Shown piece by piece: positions 35,087 to 37,404 of a DNA stretch of 37,404 bases. The translations under genes and the position numbers were made by a program. The stretch comes from Desulfobacterales bacterium. Its GTDB lineage: Bacteria; Desulfobacterota; Desulfobacteria; Desulfobacterales; JANQIE01. The notes below the pieces were generated by a model. The model was not told where the DNA came from, made no database searches, and worked only from the letters and a program-made list of their open reading frames with translations. Within the stretch, counting starts at the first letter, position 1. Every line of letters starts with the position of its first letter. The DNA lies in assembly GCA_028282295.1 (NCBI GenBank), contig JANQIE010000282.1:1-37404 (forward strand), read 5' to 3'.

Positions 35087-35137
35087 TATCGAATGGTTCC
35101 ATTTCTACGATTGATTTTCGGCTATTGGTTACCCCGC

Positions 35138-35275
35138 CCGCAAATTGTGGATTTCATGCGAGAGCAAAGCGGCCGACAAGTTTGAACCGTAGAAATATCA
35201 GGATATTTCAAGGATTCAAACTTGTCGGCCAGCGCGGATCTCGCATGAAAGGCGCTTTTTGCGGATGGACACTAG
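35138..35275. repeat. R1e: diverged long palindrome ending in CTAG
   Basis: The outer arms TTTCATGCGAGA (35152-35163) / TCTCGCATGAAA (35239-35250) and inner arms GGCCGACAAGTTTGAA (35171-35186) / TTCAAACTTGTCGGCC (35215-35230) are perfect. The right edge GCGGATGGACACTAG matches the R1 family. It lies between the kinase and lipoprotein genes of one operon and supplies the kinase stop codon (TAG within CTAG). Confidence 0.8.
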
Positions 35276-36714
35276 CGAACAGCGGGTATGGTGAATGCAA
35301 ACGTACTGCCTGTGCCGACGATACTTTCCACCCAGATTCGGCCCTGGTGCGCATCGATAATATGTTTGGAAATATTCAGACCCAGTCCGACACCGTCCAT
35401 GTGTCGGCGTACTCCTTGGCCCTGGTAATATTTTTTAAAAATAAGAGTATGCTCCTCTTGCGGGATTCCCGGTCCATTGTCGGCAATGGAAAATTTTAGC
35501 TGTTTATGGTTCGCTTCGGTTTCAACCTTTAGATTTATACGGCTGTCGGGTGCCGAAAACTTGATGGCGTTGCCTAATAAATTATGCAATACGCGCTGTA
35601 AGTGTTCCGGATCGGCTAACAGTTGCGGTACAATTTTGGGAATGGCGCTTTCAATATCGATATTTTTTTTGGCCGCCACCGGACTAAGCTGCTTAATGCA
35701 ATTTTCCACAAAAGGCGCGGTTTCAATCGGCCTCGGACTAACCTTGACAATGCCTGACTGAAGGCGTGACACCTGCATTAAGTGGTTGAGTAAACTATTG
35801 ATTCGGCCGATCTCGGAGCTGGCGATCTTTAAGAATTTGCGCTGGCGCGGATTGATCGTGCCCATCACTTCTTCGGCGATCATATTCACTGATTCGCGGA
35901 TTGAAGTCAAGGGAGTTCTGATTTCATGACTGAGCATGGAAATGAAATCCGACCGCATTTTTTCTTCCTCTTTCAACCACAACGCCATTTCGTTAAAGGC
36001 GCCGGCCAGTTCCCCGAATTCATCCTGGCTGCGAATCTGAATCGGTTTTTTAAATTTTTCCTGGGAGATGGAGCGGATCCCTTTTTGGAGTTCCTTTAAA
36101 GGACGTATCATCGAATAGGCCAGAAACATGATTCCGATCAAACCGACCAGGCTTGAAAAGCCCAACCCTACCAGGGCGTTACGGGCGAAACTCTGGCCAC
36201 GTCGATTCAAATCGCGGGTGGCCAAAACAATGTCCTGCTCATTTTCGCTCAAGGCGAGCGAGATTTTTTTGATCCATTCGTTCAGGACCGCTTCCGGTAT
36301 CCAATTGGCGGCCAGGCCGGTGGCCTCGTCGCCTGCCGGAATGGAGGAGACAAACAGCCGGTAACTCTCATACAGTTCTTTCCAGTGACTGCGAATCTCA
36401 AAACCGGTGGACTCCAGGCTCAGGATTTTTAACAGATTGTTTTTATACTCTTTTTGAGCTGATAGAAAAAAATTTAGATAGTCCTTTTTCTCCAGCAACC
36501 GGTATTTGTTTTCGCTTTCCTCCATATTGAGCAGGTTTTCAAGCATTTTCTTGGAGGTGGAGGCGATCTCATAGTTCTTGCTGACAATGTTTTCCGATAT
36601 TTCAACAATCTGCCTGACATTGATGTAAAGGATCAGCATGGTACCGTAAAAAAAGAGGACGAACAAAAAGAACCATGCGAATAATTTGCTGGTAATGCCG
36701 TATTTAGGTTTCAT
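35272..36714 (-). CDS. Sensor histidine kinase (GlrK-like)
   Basis: The 480-residue membrane kinase has TM1 at about 11-31, a periplasmic helical sensor region at 32-178, TM2 at about 180-202, HAMP at 203-255 (MIRPLKELQKGIRSI), a HisKA domain with phospho-acceptor H263 (SMLSHEIRTPLTSIRESVNM) and a HATPase_c domain (NLLGNAIKFS; DNGPGIP; GVGLGLNISKHII). It heads a three-gene operon with a lipoprotein and an NtrC-type regulator. The long helical sensor domain resembles GlrK/QseE. Its final codons (PAVR) are followed by TAG from repeat R1e. Confidence 0.93.
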   Translation of the reverse strand: MKPKYGITSKLFAWFFLFVLFFYGTMLILYINVRQIVEISENIVSKNYEIASTSKKMLENLLNMEESENKYRLLEKKDYLNFFLSAQKEYKNNLLKILSLESTGFEIRSHWKELYESYRLFVSSIPAGDEATGLAANWIPEAVLNEWIKKISLALSENEQDIVLATRDLNRRGQSFARNALVGLGFSSLVGLIGIMFLAYSMIRPLKELQKGIRSISQEKFKKPIQIRSQDEFGELAGAFNEMALWLKEEEKMRSDFISMLSHEIRTPLTSIRESVNMIAEEVMGTINPRQRKFLKIASSEIGRINSLLNHLMQVSRLQSGIVKVSPRPIETAPFVENCIKQLSPVAAKKNIDIESAIPKIVPQLLADPEHLQRVLHNLLGNAIKFSAPDSRINLKVETEANHKQLKFSIADNGPGIPQEEHTLIFKKYYQGQGVRRHMDGVGLGLNISKHIIDAHQGRIWVESIVGTGSTFAFTIPAVR

Positions 36715-37096
36715 TATGATAAGGTAGACTGTCTTTGGATCATCTTCTGGGCTTTTTTTGATCGCCCAGAAATAACAAATCGCATAGACCGAGTCAATCG
36801 ATCAGCCGCCGGGGATGTTGAAATTATGCGTGACGTCCCCCTGGTCGTTATTTTGTGCAAAATCCGTAATCCTGCTGCGCAATTTACGTAACCCCTCGTT
36901 TCAGCCTAAACCGTCACCATCGGAATTTGTTTTAAATTCAGCTTGATACAAACTGGCATGCCGCTTGCTCATCAAAATCGGGCAATTGCTCAGCCACGCG
37001 TCCTAAGCGATTGGGCTAATGGACGCCAGGCAATTCGGGCGAGCCGATTTTTTAGGGCATGCGATGTCGGCCGCTCCGTTTCGAGGAGGTTCTCAG
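36715..37096. other. Gene-poor region with possible gene remnant
   Basis: No intact gene. On the minus strand at about 36802-36960 one frame reads LYQAEFKTNSDGDGLG, a TGA, then NEGLRKLRSRITDFAQNNDQ and GDVTHNFNIPGG before a stop. NSDGDGLG resembles Ca-binding DxDGDG repeats, so this may be a decayed C-terminus of a secreted protein. No start is evident. The promoter of the kinase operon should lie near 36720-36780. Confidence 0.35.
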
Positions 37097-37303
37097 ATGA
37101 AAACACCCCATTATTACGGAGAATCCGTGCACATCGTGCCATTTGAAGACAACCGCCGTTCCACTGACAGGCGGCAGTTTTCATACTCCACACACATACC
37201 CGAACGACGCAAAAGCAATAGTCAGCACCGGCTATCACAGATGGGCGGCTATGGGGCGGGTGTCGGCGAACCGATGCGGCAAGGGCCGGTGCGTGCTGGT
37301 TAG
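37097..37303 (+). CDS. Small Arg-rich protein of unknown function
   Basis: The 68-residue protein has AGGAGG seven bases before its ATG, which favours a real start. Two similar basic motifs, DNRRSTDRRQFSYSTHIPER and RRKSNSQHRLSQ, form an internal repeat of a DRRQFSY...PERRKSN type. It has no membrane segment or signal peptide. Its stop (TAG) lies three bases before repeat R1f. Longer frames beginning at 37019 lack a ribosome site. Function is unknown. Confidence 0.6.
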   Translation: MKTPHYYGESVHIVPFEDNRRSTDRRQFSYSTHIPERRKSNSQHRLSQMGGYGAGVGEPMRQGPVRAG

Positions 37304-37306
37304 CAA

Positions 37307-37404
37307 GTGTCCATCCGGAAATAGTAGATTTTGGTTCCCGGCAAGGCCCGAGCATTTTTAAAACCGCAGGCATAGCGGGCTATGTCGAGGATTTTAAAAA
37401 TGCG
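37307..37404 (+). repeat. R1f: long palindromic repeat, cut by the window edge
   Basis: It begins GTGTCCATCCGGAAATAGTA and runs off the end inside the inner arm. It is inverted relative to R1a at the left edge, so the window happens to be flanked by inverted copies of this repeat. Confidence 0.85.

Noticed and set aside
1-37404. A 37-kb composite transposon bounded by inverted R1 copies
   Set aside because: R1 copies also lie inside the window, and the enclosed genes are housekeeping; the flanking pair is probably an accident of the window edges.

Overview
The window looks like chromosomal sequence from a GC-rich, anaerobic, deltaproteobacterium-like (Desulfobacterota) organism. This is inferred from gene content: an archaeal-type split glutamate synthase with ferredoxin domains, a PurF with an Fe-S cysteine set, DUF4388 and roadblock signalling proteins, a FIST-PAS-SpoIIE protein, and a probable selenoprotein. 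No rRNA or tRNA gene was recognised, so the taxonomy is not proven.

Layout. 1-180 holds two palindromic repeats. A response regulator (180-1403, -) is followed by tandem 62-bp repeats (1645-1960) and glnE (2062-4989, -). Divergent from glnE is a three-gene glutamate synthase (5554-10646), then carA, carB, purF, a cyclic-nucleotide-binding protein and a radical SAM protein, all on +. A FIST/PAS/PP2C protein (18679-21171) converges on a cytidylate-kinase-like gene. panC, metK and ahcY follow on + and end at a strong terminator (25742-25778). Next, on -, come an AT-rich candidate toxin/immunity pair (27276-25776) and a two-gene envelope operon (LPP20-like and FecR). On + are a TauE/SafE permease, an ECF sigma factor with a ZAS anti-sigma factor, and a DUF3179 protein with an in-frame TGA. 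The right end, on -, carries a YdcF-like protein and a GlrK-QseG-GlrR-type signalling operon, then a small Arg-rich ORF.

Functional themes. The left half is centred on glutamine: GlnE controls glutamine synthetase, glutamate synthase consumes glutamine, and CarA and PurF are glutamine amidotransferases. metK and ahcY form the S-adenosylmethionine cycle.

The most interesting item is the DUF3179 gene at 31494-32126. A TGA sits exactly where this family has its conserved cysteine, the frame stays open and family-like on both sides, and a perfect 7-bp hairpin lies at the distance expected of a bacterial SECIS element. Second are three families of palindromic or tandem interspersed repeats. Several copies end in CTAG or TTAG, which supplies the stop codon of the adjacent gene. 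Third is the AT-rich candidate pore-forming toxin/immunity pair.
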